From Schizochytrium sp. CCTCC M209059 (Eukaryota; Sar; Bigyra; Thraustochytrida; Thraustochytriidae), in NCBI GenBank assembly GCA_000818945.1, contig KN805468.1, positions 1 through 64,000 of the forward strand: a DNA stretch of 64,000 nt, written 5' to 3'. Positions 30,601 through 40,141 of the stretch are shown one piece after another. The notes under the pieces were generated by a model that worked only from the letters and a program-made list of their open reading frames with translations, searched no databases and had not been told where the DNA came from. How positions within the stretch are numbered: position 1 is the stretch's first letter; each line of letters starts with the position of its first letter. The translations under genes and the position numbers were made by a program.

Positions 30601-33600
30601 ACTCCATCAACATTATCCTTTCTCACTCCGCCCAGCACGACGGAGCTGACCTCAACGCGACCGATCGTCAGGGCCGCTCTGGACTCTCCATCGCTGTGCT
30701 AGGGGGTCATTATGCCACTGCGCGTCACTTGCTGGCGCTCCATGTGGATGCAAACGTTCAGGACCGCAACGGCTTCACTGCCCTCGCATTTGCCGCCTAT
30801 GTTGGCAACGTGGAGATGCTCAAGCTCCTCGTCGAGTCGGAGGTCGATGTGAATGTGCTCATACCAGACCATCTCGGTTTCACAGCTGTACATCACGCCG
30901 CGGCCAGAGGCCACTCCGATGCGTGCGAGTATTTGGTGAAACATTTGCAGCAGCTCTACCAGGCTGATGAGGTCGTCAATCTCAACCTCAACGGCGTCGC
31001 CTCTCTGGGTTTGACAAAGAAGATTATGGAACAGTCGAGCCAAGATATGAGTGAGCCTCCTCAAGGCAGTGACGAGTCTTCATATAAGCTTACACACGGT
31101 TCCCAAGAATTCCTCCGCCCAAACGGGTCGCCAAATGAGCCGACTGGAACGCAAGACGGTGTCGGTTTTGTCGACAAGGGCAACGATGGTGACAAGGAAG
31201 GACACTCACCAACCAAAGAGCGACAAGGCTGGGGTGTCTTGGCGCCAAGACTTCCCAAAGCTTCGGTGTTCCCCCTGGGCCGCGGCGAGACGGATCGACG
31301 TTTCAATGGCCCGAGGCTCTCCAAGTACTCGCCTCTCTCGCTCGCAGTTCAAAGCGGTCAACTTGGCACCGTCGAGACGCTCATCCGACTCGCCGCCAAC
31401 CCGATTCTTGAAGAAGATCCAGAGCTGCATGACGTGACGTACTCTTCCTACTACCGAGCTCTCGCTCAACATATTCGCATTGGCGACGATGTCCAGTGTG
31501 TATGCGCAGAAATACAAGATCGGACCTTTGCCTGGACATTTCGAGCTGCAGGTCTTTCGCGGGCGTACCATCGGAAGTCCACGCGTGGTATCGAAGAGGT
31601 CGCCGCACCCAAACCTGTGGTCACGCAACAGACGCACAGTTTAGAGCGCTGTCTTCCCGAAGTTCTGGCAGGTAAGAGCCTGCGCGAACTCCAACTCATA
31701 CTCAGAGACCTCGAAGCGCGTTTTTCGGACTCGACGAGAATGATCGACATGCTCAACCGTGCGCTTCCGGTGCGTCGCTGGCGCAACCAGCACGCCACCT
31801 GGCATTTTTTTCGCGAAACCACGGTCCTCATGGCCCTGCTCATTGTTTTTGCCATGATGGTCCCACTCGCTCCAGACTATGACGTCGCCTCAGAGCGCGC
31901 CTGGCGCGTCAGCGTCGTCAGCGAGCTCCGCAATAGCCTCGAGAACGTCGACTCGTTTTCAAGCATGCAAGACTGGTTCATCGAAGAGTTTCCAAAGATG
32001 CTGCGCTTCACAAAAGAGGAGGGACTTTCTATTCTTGAGTTCAACCGTGTCATTGGTGCAATTCGCACGCAACAAACCGTAAATTTTGTGCTGAGCAGTC
32101 ACCTCTCGTGGACGCAGGTTAGCAAGGTCGATATTAAGTCGATCCCGAGCAATGTCACCTCGGCCCTCATTCCTCAGCGGCCCATCCCAGCCATGAAGCT
32201 TGCTCTGCAAGAGCACGCCCAACTCACTGACACGGATGGTCTCGAAAGTTTCGTAATGGAAATGAACGTGCACAATCCCCTGCACAACTTGCACGGCATC
32301 ATCGATATCGGCATCTCCACATCGTACTTTGGTAGTTCGACGGTAAGCGTTTCCGTCAACGAGTTTCGCATCGACTATGGTCGCTTCCCGCCGTCGCGCG
32401 CATTCCAAGTCACGCTCTTAGCCATGGTGAGCGTGTTGCTTCTGCTACTGGCGCGGTTCAAGAAGTATCGGACGCGCAAGACTCCCGCTCTGCTTGTCAT
32501 CGCCGTTTGCCTGCTCATTGGAGTGCTTGCCGTCGATCTCGTGGCCTTCAATAATACGCGGAATCTCAAAGAAAGCCTCGGCCGCGACGATTTTGTGTCA
32601 TGGCACCCGCATCTCAGAGTCTTGCAGATGGAGCGCAGGACGGTGGCGGCACTCTTTTTTCTTAGCATTATTCCATTGCTTCAGTCTGCCCGAGCCATTC
32701 CCAATATCGGCCCCGTTGTCGTAGCGCTGATCAATACGTTTGGAAATTTAGCTGTCCGCATCTACCTGGTCGTGGTTGCTGCGGCCTGCTTTCTGCTCAG
32801 TTTCACCTTTCACGTAGGATTTGGCAGCAGCGTGGCGGCTTGGAGCACGGTGCCAGGGACATTTTACTCGCTCTTTTACACGCCCTTTATCGAGACGTGG
32901 GATCCGTATGACACGATTGGATCCGAGTCGTGGTCGGGCATCATTGCCGCAGCGTGCTTCATTCTCTTTGCGACAATCAATCTGAACCTACTCATTGCAA
33001 TCGTTACCGATGTGTATCCCAAAGAACGCGAGGCAAGCGACTCGATGTGGGAACAGCTCGTCACGGCAGGGATCGAAATGCGTCTACGCGCGTATAATAA
33101 GCGCCGCTTCCATCTGCATGCTGCTGAAATTTCTTATTGGGATCCCGCAAAAATCATCCCAGATGCAGTGCAGCGTGAATCGTCGTCTTCATCCGCATCC
33201 TCGACATCCAGTGCATTTCCGGGGCAAATTGTTGGATCCGAGGACAAAACGACCTCAGAGGCGCTGAACGCGCAGTTTCAATCGGGGCGAGGCGCCACGG
33301 ATGAGACGAGTGTCTCAGCGTTGTCTCCCGGAACAGCGCGCCCTCCCGTCACCACATCAGATTCCTTTTACTCCTCCTCGACGACAACACTACAGGCGGG
33401 TCCCTCCGGTTGCGACCGAGCGTTGGAAAGACAGAGCTCACGGCTTGAAGCGCTTGAGCGCAAGCTCAATCTTGTGTTAGAGCAGCTCACGCATGTTGCG
33501 CAAACGCCAGGTCCTACGTCTTCATCCGAGCCTGCACAAAGTATACCAGAAGCAGCCAAAAGCGGATTGCAATCAAGTCGTACACTTGCACCCAAGAGTG

Positions 33601-33989
33601 CACCAGCAGCAGAGCCTGCTATAGCTGCGGAAGTAAACGTTCGAGAAGACAAGCTTTCTGAAAGCCCTCGGCCTATCTTGAAAATCCCTTCCGAAGACCT
33701 CGATAGCCCGAAGCTCGCCGCCAATTCGCCTTCGCCCAAAAGACAGCTATCGGCTCGGGCTGAAGACGATCGCTTGCGCAACTTTATCAGGGATGCATTG
33801 GCCAATGGCCCGGCAAGGCTGAGCATGATCAAAGATTCTGTCATTGATCACGGCTGGAGCTGGGATCGCGCGAGGGAATTACGGCGCGATATGGGTGTTC
33901 TCCAGCATAAGCAAACTCTAGAAAACGGCCAGGTCGTGCGTATGTGGGAGTACGCCGTCACTAAAGCCGCTGCTTCTTCATCGAAATAA
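27642..33989 (+). CDS. Polycystin-type channel with dead nicotinamidase-like, ankyrin, UBR-like and RyR domains
   Basis: A 2115-residue intronless protein starting at CGCCATGG. Residues 28-200 resemble nicotinamidases (ALVIVHAQED, WHPARHCSF, GTDPRRDAYSAF, YICGDSDAVRFTAMDA), but alignment by eye puts His34, Thr129 and Ala172 where Asp, Lys and Cys catalyse. Ankyrin repeats fill about 290-620. A Cys/His cluster (about 633-700) resembles a UBR box. Two RyR domains follow (about 725-800 and 852-930; HNVWCKIKLEQGW, HEVWAREKINQGW). More ankyrin repeats lie at about 965-1110 and near 1226-1256. The channel has helix 1 at about 1393-1411, a large extracellular loop, five helices from 1587 to 1792 and a pore segment near 1736, ending NLLIAIVTDVY. 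A coiled coil (about 1924-1954) and a winged-helix-like domain (about 2041-2105) close it. I infer a metabolite-gated cation channel. Confidence 0.85.
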   Translation: MAAPNLKHIPLAEGQAKVSNMFRARDRSALVIVHAQEDVVAHATNREQALSRLDRLQDSVYFPSTFVVLRWHPARHCSFVQNHPGADIGEVRYLFELGDTQRLRNEECVAGTFGVTPLRLEVSNHIVFTGTDPRRDAYSAFKDAGSEKLTTLYKVLHAKAIDELYICGDSDAVRFTAMDACSFLDKARVHIVTDACIQNATSLSRPIGTEDSHNSQYHVRYSHVDDIIASFAPPPSPMSTPKPSPGAPRTFSFDGTRVNHELAISLLDESVLMLAGSSGSLLTAKRLAELPDINAPSSLCGRTLLHACCWSGNVGAIDTLCAARPEIDPTCLDDNGFTPLALALLFAPREARVEVTKRLLAVSPKLRAKIPMQRFAPHQQTALMIASENGDAEVVDLLLEVDESEDHIRCIDACGRSAIMLSLSQETESHNRVSRLLFERIPLHSRISLLEASDNGGWNALHYSARSGAFAHLSWPTLLGNASYLSALPVNALTQGAFTFLHLAAANGKFEVIRTLVELSKDGEDPFDRLADIIKVNLTVNAPLARTVREQRKTELDLAIQHGHLETARMLLRIGCHASANLGYMQELLHRLVLMGDVEACENILAFSMENEIRIDHALVSLTKRIEAPEVCTSRCSDFKPVLQFVYHCASCNIDVCLVCRERCHASCAQSMTPKGFGLALCGCSSRNRWACHASTSIDPRERAAMAFDPTPLDTSIVRLSASTESLARRLARNMHNVWCKIKLEQGWQFSRTRDDARKLHPALVPFENLAPGDAKYNTHMCQETVKLIILLGFRLESPSETQLASQSKTSPSNVLTSRSRQDSLKYAEEQWDESKPGCAPIDTTKAPDTLSKHLEDLIRCISVNSHEVWAREKINQGWRYAPQRNIARNLKLNSSLVPYAQLHEDERNALREGVEQTIKSIMSLGWHIEPLSEVATANTLRRTQQRAERASVDMTCERIAYHNVDEMRVQLLSSYLLAAVRRGHLDSINIILSHSAQHDGADLNATDRQGRSGLSIAVLGGHYATARHLLALHVDANVQDRNGFTALAFAAYVGNVEMLKLLVESEVDVNVLIPDHLGFTAVHHAAARGHSDACEYLVKHLQQLYQADEVVNLNLNGVASLGLTKKIMEQSSQDMSEPPQGSDESSYKLTHGSQEFLRPNGSPNEPTGTQDGVGFVDKGNDGDKEGHSPTKERQGWGVLAPRLPKASVFPLGRGETDRRFNGPRLSKYSPLSLAVQSGQLGTVETLIRLAANPILEEDPELHDVTYSSYYRALAQHIRIGDDVQCVCAEIQDRTFAWTFRAAGLSRAYHRKSTRGIEEVAAPKPVVTQQTHSLERCLPEVLAGKSLRELQLILRDLEARFSDSTRMIDMLNRALPVRRWRNQHATWHFFRETTVLMALLIVFAMMVPLAPDYDVASERAWRVSVVSELRNSLENVDSFSSMQDWFIEEFPKMLRFTKEEGLSILEFNRVIGAIRTQQTVNFVLSSHLSWTQVSKVDIKSIPSNVTSALIPQRPIPAMKLALQEHAQLTDTDGLESFVMEMNVHNPLHNLHGIIDIGISTSYFGSSTVSVSVNEFRIDYGRFPPSRAFQVTLLAMVSVLLLLLARFKKYRTRKTPALLVIAVCLLIGVLAVDLVAFNNTRNLKESLGRDDFVSWHPHLRVLQMERRTVAALFFLSIIPLLQSARAIPNIGPVVVALINTFGNLAVRIYLVVVAAACFLLSFTFHVGFGSSVAAWSTVPGTFYSLFYTPFIETWDPYDTIGSESWSGIIAAACFILFATINLNLLIAIVTDVYPKEREASDSMWEQLVTAGIEMRLRAYNKRRFHLHAAEISYWDPAKIIPDAVQRESSSSSASSTSSAFPGQIVGSEDKTTSEALNAQFQSGRGATDETSVSALSPGTARPPVTTSDSFYSSSTTTLQAGPSGCDRALERQSSRLEALERKLNLVLEQLTHVAQTPGPTSSSEPAQSIPEAAKSGLQSSRTLAPKSAPAAEPAIAAEVNVREDKLSESPRPILKIPSEDLDSPKLAANSPSPKRQLSARAEDDRLRNFIRDALANGPARLSMIKDSVIDHGWSWDRARELRRDMGVLQHKQTLENGQVVRMWEYAVTKAAASSSK

Positions 33990-34048
33990 GTGAAGCGAAA
34001 GCTGCGCTGCTTCGAACAGATAGAAAATAGGTCTACAATTGTTGAATG

Positions 34049-37000
34049 TTAAATGATGCCTCTGAACCGTGCCTTAAATGTTTGCGCTGAGTTCTGACCA
34101 GACTTGTCAAATGCGCCAGCGATACAAGCAGAATCCGCGTCAAGGTGCGCAACATGAAGGAAACTTCGCATTGCCGGCGTCCGGTTTAGCCATCCTTGGA
34201 ATTTGCTGTTCGCCCCGTGTGGTTTAATGTGGAGGTAGATCTCGGGTGGTACATGCAATGCGGTTTGGCAGGTTACCTCGCCAGAGACCTCGAAGGGAAC
34301 CTGGGCCTCGAAGGGCGGCCTCCCAGATCTCTTGACGGCTTTGGCAACACGCGTTTCGTCAGCGTCTCGAGTGCTCGGTGCTTGTGGCTGTCGAGAGAAA
34401 GAAGAAGAAGAAGAAGAAGAAGAAGAAGAAGAAGGTGAAGGAGGTGAAGGAGGTGAAGAAGATAGAGGTGGAGATGGAGGTGAACTTTGCTCGCGCTTGG
34501 TCTGCAATGTGTCCATTGACGGTACTGGCGGCGGCGGCGGCGGCGGCGGTGGCGGCGGCGGTGGCGGCGGCGGCGGAGAAGGCGGCGGGGAAGGCGGAAG
34601 TGGTGGTGGTCCTGTAGGACATTGCTCTATTGGATTGGCTAGCGACCCAGACGAAATTGCTCGACGAGAACTAGGTGGAGGTGTTGGCGGTGCGCTCCTT
34701 GCGAGCTCCTGACTCGTTTGCGTCGCCATGGTGGCTTTTCTTACATGCTTGATTCGATGTCGGTGCATCCTTGACGTTTCCGTAGTCGTCGGATGCGGCA
34801 TGAGAAGAGGCGGCAAAGTCCTAATCTCTGATGGCATGGAAGACAGCGGACGTGGTTTGGCTCGTGGTGGCGTGCTTGGTCTCAATGCCAGATTATCACG
34901 TGGCGCAACATCTATGTCATCAACAGGTTCTCGAAGCGTGCTCGTGGCCAAAGGTGCACGACGCACGCGAAGCAGAAACCTCCGTGCGGCAATTCCTTTC
35001 GCTGCAGTGGGCTCGTCTTCGCTCTGCATGCTCTGCTCATCATCGCTTCTGCTCTGTTCATCGCTCTCAATGTCGTGGACTTCTTCGTCGCTGCCTTCGC
35101 CATCTCCAGGTTTACCCTGGCCCAGACCCATATTCGAATTAGAAAACGTTTGAGTCAGAGCTTGTATCTCTTTTGTCGTTGGTCGTGCCGCAAGTGCATC
35201 TGCAATGTCTTCAAGGCGAGCAGCAAAGCCCCCGAGTGCATCGTGAAGTCTTGTTTCCTGTCGAACCTCTGCGTCGCGCTGTCTGGAATGCACGCGCTCG
35301 AGAGCCTTACACATGTCTTCGTACTGGTCACGTAAACGTCCGAGTATGTCGAGGGCTCTCTCGTCCGCAAGAGGGCGCGCACGATCCTCCTGCAGAATAC
35401 TTTGCTCAGCCTGAGGCCTTTTGAAAATCCAAGGGCTGGGATCGTCCGCGCTCGGACTTTCGCTCTCGCTTGCGAAAAAGTCCACATCCGAATGACTACT
35501 TTCACTCTCATTTTCACAGCTTTCGGGTGCCGAGGTTGGATACGATCGAATACTTGCAATTTCGCTGCTTTCTGAGCCCGCGTCAACGCGAAGATCGTCA
35601 AGAAGCAACTTATGTTCTTCTTCTCTTGGGTCAGACACTTGCGAGGCCTGCGTCAGTTCTTCCATAGATAGACTTCCGTCAATGGATCGACTCCTCTCAA
35701 GGTCGGTGTCGCCTTGATGGGGTCTTGCATCGTTAGCAGATCGACTTGCAGTATCGAACGGTTCACGGATGCTTGAAGATAGCGATTCGGGTGGCGTTGA
35801 TGGCGAGGTCATGGAACTAACCCCGACCTGGTCGGGCGCGTCCTCGGCGGGAACGTCAACTTGAAGCTTGGATGCCGATGGAGATTCGTGATGGCTCTCT
35901 TCGTTCTCAAGAGAAGTTGGCCCTCCGAGCAAAACGTCCATGATTTCGACGAAGCGCTGGTCTCCGGTTTCGGCGCATTTGACCATCTCCTCTCCGGGAA
36001 GATACTGCGCCCTCCCATGCGAGCGCAAAAAGTCAGAAAGCTGGGAATTGGATTTTTGTGAAGTGGTAATGCGCCAGAATTGAAGAGCTAGACTCTGTAG
36101 CAAGGGCCGCCAAGCCGCGACAAAGGGCGAAATGGGGACGTCGTTTCCGCATAAAACATTGCGCCACGTCATTTTGCATCCTGAAGTCCACGCGAGAAGT
36201 AGCGCGAGTTTGCCAATGAAAATAGCCGGGTGAACTCTGCGAGACTGATAGACGTCGACTCTTTGCGCTGAAAATGCAAAGCGGTCGACTTTGTCCTCGA
36301 AAACGGCCATGTCAAGGTCAACGAGAAGGATCCAAAGAAGCGCCATGCACACTGCATCGGACTCTTTGGAGGTCTGCACGTGCAAAACAATGCGTGCGCA
36401 AGATTGGAGGTCACGGACAACGAGCTGAGCGACAAGTTGGCGTTGAAAAATATCGGCGCGCTGAGAGGCGTCAAAGCGAGCACGGACAGCCGGGTGGGCA
36501 AGCGCGCTCAATGCGTGTCGCGGGTCTCGCGTCGAAGCAAGCACGCGATGGGCAATGTCAACGCTGTCAGCGGTCGCCAGAAACATGCCGGCCAGAGCCG
36601 GGTTCCAGTCTGCTACGCGCTTGCTCTGATGCGCAAGAAGACCGAGATCGAGCCAGCGGACAGACCTGCGTGTGGGATGGGCACATGGACTCGGTACAGC
36701 AGCAAAATTTGGGTCGTTGAGAAATTCTGCGGCCATGACGGTGCCCAGAAGTCGAAGGGCGCCTTGATGAGCAGCCCGAGTCTCCGCGTGCGCCCACCAG
36801 GTCCGTGCTGCCAGGATCGCCTCGTTGAGATGCATGCGGCGAAGAAGGAGACACATGAGCGGATAGCTGCCGTCCGGATCTCGAGCATATGCAGCCTCTG
36901 CGTCCTCATATTGACCTGCAAGGAAATAATCGTCGCCTGAAGGAACATGTGCATGCGCCAATCTGTTTCCCCGGAGGTCTTCCGCATCCATTTCGACGTT

Positions 37001-39055
37001 GACTCTTCGTGAATGCCGGGACTCGATGCGTTGCGCATCCCAGGCAGCTTTACGCTGCTGCACGTATGCGAGCACAGCACGCGCCAATGCTTCATGTTCA
37101 GGCGAGGCAGCGTCTTTCGCAGCATTGCCTAGATCGGTCCACTGGCGGTCAAAGATCGTTCCATCCGACGCCGCTGTTTCTGTTGCAGCGTGCCGGAGCG
37201 AGGCTTCGGCAAAGCGCAAAAGGTGCAAGGCCAAATGAAAGTGTTCATCGCGCACGAGGCTGCGCACCATGTGTTCTGTGAGCATGACCGCATGTCGCGC
37301 ACCTTGCGCGTGAGCCTGGGCGAGGGAAATAGCATGCGAGGCAGCCGCGAGGGCCTCGCGCGGCTGGTCTGCAAGGGCACGACGCACGGCATGTGCAGTG
37401 CAATGTGCCACAGTTGAGGCGAGCGCACGTTCTGCGGGTGTCCATACGAGTGGCCCCGCAAATGTGCACAGCGCCCACGCTTGCAACGCCCGCTCCACGT
37501 CGGATGAGTGTTTCGAGGCCGCTAAGCCTTGCAGCATGGGAGACAAAGTGTCTGCTGCATTGTTAAGACTATTCTTCTGACATTTTTGTTGGAAAAACGA
37601 AAGTGCGTCTTGGTCCTCTGAACGGCGCGCCTCGCCGGGAAAGCGTTCAATGAGCGCCCGCGCAACCGAAATGAAGGAATGGCCGAAACGAAGTGACGTG
37701 CGAACGCGCTGGGCGAGGCGATGACCAGGGAGCATGAGATGAACGAGGTTACGATTTCCGTCACACCATGTGATTTCAGGCAGATTTGCGTGTCTTGCAA
37801 GGGCAAAATGAGAGGCAATCTTGCCACTTGCTTCAAAAGGCTCGAGGCTGCGAAAAAAGAGCCGAGAGGCAAAGCGCGGTCCGTGTGGTGTTGCTGCCAG
37901 CGCAATCGGGGTTCCACCACCTGTAAAGACACAGAGAGAGCCGTCGGAAAGCGTCAACGCAATAAAGGTTGCATCAAAGGTCCAGCAAAGGTCGCATACA
38001 CGTAAAGAGATGGCTTCCTGAGCAGACAAGCGTAAGGCCTCTTTGAGAGAGACAACGATGGCCTGGGTCGTTTGTGCAGAGGCAATAAGGAGCGTCGGGT
38101 CCCTCTGCGTGTTTGAAGCAAAATTTACGGCGCAGGCCATTCGCTGGCCATCATCTTTCAAAGTTTGCACAGCGAGTCTGACCGAATGCACTGCATCGGC
38201 ACCAACCTCATGATGCGGAAGCGGTATTTGAAGGGCTCGTCCGTGTTCCCGAACGAACTCTGCGCGCCATGGGTCCCAGGCAGTTGCGAGGCTAGTGAGA
38301 GCAACAAGGGAACGCTTGCGCGCGACATCTGGAGAAACGAAAACTTGAGTGAGATTGACAGCAGCTCGCTCGGCATGAGTGGACAACCATTGAACTTTTG
38401 CGGCGCGGCAGCGCGCGCGATTCTCGGCGACGAGATGCCAAGCTGGACGCGCACTTTTTCGGGACATCAGCGGGACAGCCAGTTTGGACTCCTGAGGCGA
38501 TGGCGGATGGTACATCCAGATTTGATTGCTTGGTGTTGTGAGGAGAACACAGCGAGCATCGTCAGAAATTGCGAGATGAACGGGAGCTGGATCGAGGGTC
38601 TCTGTTTTGGCGAGAGTCTCAGGGTAGGGGACTCTGGCGTAAAGTGGATGATCAAGGTCATTGAGGTCAAAGATGTGGACCGCACGGTGATCGTGAAGGG
38701 CTGCGGCCGCGTAGCGCCCTGAGGTGCAGAGCGCGAGACAGGCGACCTTGCGAAGTTTGGTTTTTTGGCGGAAGACTTTGCTGGAGGCTGTCCCGGTATA
38801 AAGCGAATAGATGCGCGCCTCACTCGATTTTTTGCAAGTGGCGACGATGGTGAGTTTACGAGAATCTGGGTCCTTGGCGTTGCTAGGTGTGCTGGTTTGG
38901 CACTCGTGATGATGATGATACGCAATGGCCTCGACCTTTTTCCAGAGCCTGGGTTTGTTTACGGCAGCGGTCCCGGTCTCTATTTGATCATCATTTTCTG
39001 TGTCGCTGCGTCTTGGCTTGAGGCTTCTCGCCGCGTAGTGGACCTTGGCGAGCAT
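34049..39055 (-). CDS. CPLANE1/JBTS17-like propeller protein with poly-Pro tail
   Basis: About 1668 residues from the first in-frame ATG (39053-39055). The frame stays open to 39241 without ATG, and that upstream part (CAYAWTKEPRVLLLRTSAAL) looks like real propeller sequence, so an upstream exon or sequence error is likely. The first 500 residues look like WD40-type blades. LRVCDLCWTFDATFIALTLS followed by DGSLCVFTGGG recalls CPLANE1, a ciliary transition-zone and planar-polarity effector; this is a memory-based match. A long Ala/Arg-rich helical-repeat region follows. The last third is disordered: Ser/Asp/Glu-rich, then a poly-proline run (about 1490-1515) and a serine run. The tail could bind profilin or SH3/WW domains. 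It converges with the channel gene at 60 bp. A plain WD40 scaffold is the alternative. Confidence 0.55.
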   Translation of the reverse strand: MLAKVHYAARSLKPRRSDTENDDQIETGTAAVNKPRLWKKVEAIAYHHHHECQTSTPSNAKDPDSRKLTIVATCKKSSEARIYSLYTGTASSKVFRQKTKLRKVACLALCTSGRYAAAALHDHRAVHIFDLNDLDHPLYARVPYPETLAKTETLDPAPVHLAISDDARCVLLTTPSNQIWMYHPPSPQESKLAVPLMSRKSARPAWHLVAENRARCRAAKVQWLSTHAERAAVNLTQVFVSPDVARKRSLVALTSLATAWDPWRAEFVREHGRALQIPLPHHEVGADAVHSVRLAVQTLKDDGQRMACAVNFASNTQRDPTLLIASAQTTQAIVVSLKEALRLSAQEAISLRVCDLCWTFDATFIALTLSDGSLCVFTGGGTPIALAATPHGPRFASRLFFRSLEPFEASGKIASHFALARHANLPEITWCDGNRNLVHLMLPGHRLAQRVRTSLRFGHSFISVARALIERFPGEARRSEDQDALSFFQQKCQKNSLNNAADTLSPMLQGLAASKHSSDVERALQAWALCTFAGPLVWTPAERALASTVAHCTAHAVRRALADQPREALAAASHAISLAQAHAQGARHAVMLTEHMVRSLVRDEHFHLALHLLRFAEASLRHAATETAASDGTIFDRQWTDLGNAAKDAASPEHEALARAVLAYVQQRKAAWDAQRIESRHSRRVNVEMDAEDLRGNRLAHAHVPSGDDYFLAGQYEDAEAAYARDPDGSYPLMCLLLRRMHLNEAILAARTWWAHAETRAAHQGALRLLGTVMAAEFLNDPNFAAVPSPCAHPTRRSVRWLDLGLLAHQSKRVADWNPALAGMFLATADSVDIAHRVLASTRDPRHALSALAHPAVRARFDASQRADIFQRQLVAQLVVRDLQSCARIVLHVQTSKESDAVCMALLWILLVDLDMAVFEDKVDRFAFSAQRVDVYQSRRVHPAIFIGKLALLLAWTSGCKMTWRNVLCGNDVPISPFVAAWRPLLQSLALQFWRITTSQKSNSQLSDFLRSHGRAQYLPGEEMVKCAETGDQRFVEIMDVLLGGPTSLENEESHHESPSASKLQVDVPAEDAPDQVGVSSMTSPSTPPESLSSSIREPFDTASRSANDARPHQGDTDLERSRSIDGSLSMEELTQASQVSDPREEEHKLLLDDLRVDAGSESSEIASIRSYPTSAPESCENESESSHSDVDFFASESESPSADDPSPWIFKRPQAEQSILQEDRARPLADERALDILGRLRDQYEDMCKALERVHSRQRDAEVRQETRLHDALGGFAARLEDIADALAARPTTKEIQALTQTFSNSNMGLGQGKPGDGEGSDEEVHDIESDEQSRSDDEQSMQSEDEPTAAKGIAARRFLLRVRRAPLATSTLREPVDDIDVAPRDNLALRPSTPPRAKPRPLSSMPSEIRTLPPLLMPHPTTTETSRMHRHRIKHVRKATMATQTSQELARSAPPTPPPSSRRAISSGSLANPIEQCPTGPPPLPPSPPPSPPPPPPPPPPPPPPPPPVPSMDTLQTKREQSSPPSPPLSSSPPSPPSPSSSSSSSSSSSFSRQPQAPSTRDADETRVAKAVKRSGRPPFEAQVPFEVSGEVTCQTALHVPPEIYLHIKPHGANSKFQGWLNRTPAMRSFLHVAHLDADSACIAGAFDKSGQNSAQTFKARFRGII
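34390..34437. repeat. (AAG)n coding repeat
   Basis: A GAA/AAG run encoding poly-serine on the minus strand (TCT/TTC register) within the tail of the CPLANE1-like gene. Confidence 0.85.
34522..34578. repeat. (GGC)n coding repeat (poly-Pro on minus strand)
   Basis: A nearly perfect GGC/GGT run, read as CCG/ACC proline codons on the minus strand. Confidence 0.9.
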
Positions 39056-39241
39056 CTCGGTTTTGCTCGAGACGAGCGCGTTTTGCTCTGTCCGGAGCCC
39101 GAGGGCGGCCGACGTGCGTAGAAGAAGCACGCGAGGCTCTTTCGTCCACGCGTACGCGCACGGCTCCGCCTGTCCGTCTGGGACCCGCGGCCCCGGGCCG
39201 CCCACCGTCGGAGCGCGCCGCGAGCTCTTCCCGTCCTTGCA

Positions 39242-40141
39242 TTAGCCTACTAGCAAAGTATCGTCCGTTGCGAGGGCAGAGCGGGCTGCCGAAATTACTG
39301 AAGTGAGCGTCTTTCATTCACTGCATGTTGAGACGGATGGAAAAAGAACGAGTTCCACGCGTGGGGGGGAAAGAGAGGAGATTGACATGTGAGTGAGGAT
39401 GGACGAGCTATGGCAGTCTCGTTTTCGCAGACCTACTCGCCATCGTAGCTGGAGTTCGGAGCGCCGGAGAGCGGGACGATGCAAGTTGAAGAGCGAGACG
39501 GATGGTGAACATGTCGGTTTTATGTCAGTACGTATACCATGGTATGCTTACAGAGCACTTTGACTCGTCTCATGCAGCGCAATGACAAGGGAATCACTCT
39601 CGGAGATTGAAGGCGAGCGCTCAAGGAGCGCTCAAGAGGACATGTGAATCGCTGGCAGGCACATATGATCATAATCATTCTAGAAGGTCAGAAGCACAAT
39701 CGATGTTTGCGAGAACGAATGCGCGAGAGAAAAGCTTTGCTTGCCCAGGCTTTGCGTGTCGAGTGGTAGTCATCATCTGTCATCATCTGGAGCGCGAAGG
39801 TCTAAGCCATAACGTGTGGCACCTTGCGATCCGCGTCGCGTCATGTTTGCTGTTTATCATCTCAAAAACTTGGTCTTTGGATCGATGGGTCGGTCGATCG
39901 GGGTCAGTCTGTCTTGAAGGCGGGGTCTCGGAGGCATGTCGTTCATGCGAGGGGTAGGTTATGCTTCGCTTGCTTGCTTGCTTGCGTTTTGTGCGCGCGT
40001 GCGTGAGACTTGTAGGAAAGTAGATTGGTCGGTTGGTTGATTGGAAGAAAGAAAAGTTCGTAAAGTGCGGACACTTGAAAAGCCAATACTGGCCAGCTGG
40101 CTAGCTGGCTGGCGAGGTGGCGCATGGCAGGCGTAAAATAA
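39242..40141. other. Intergenic, no gene seen
   Basis: Contains short GCTT, GGTT and GGCT runs (about 39965-40115). The longest plus-strand frame (39607-39957) has no ATG-based support or motif. It should include the promoter of the CPLANE1-like gene and the 3' end of the next minus-strand gene. Confidence 0.45.
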
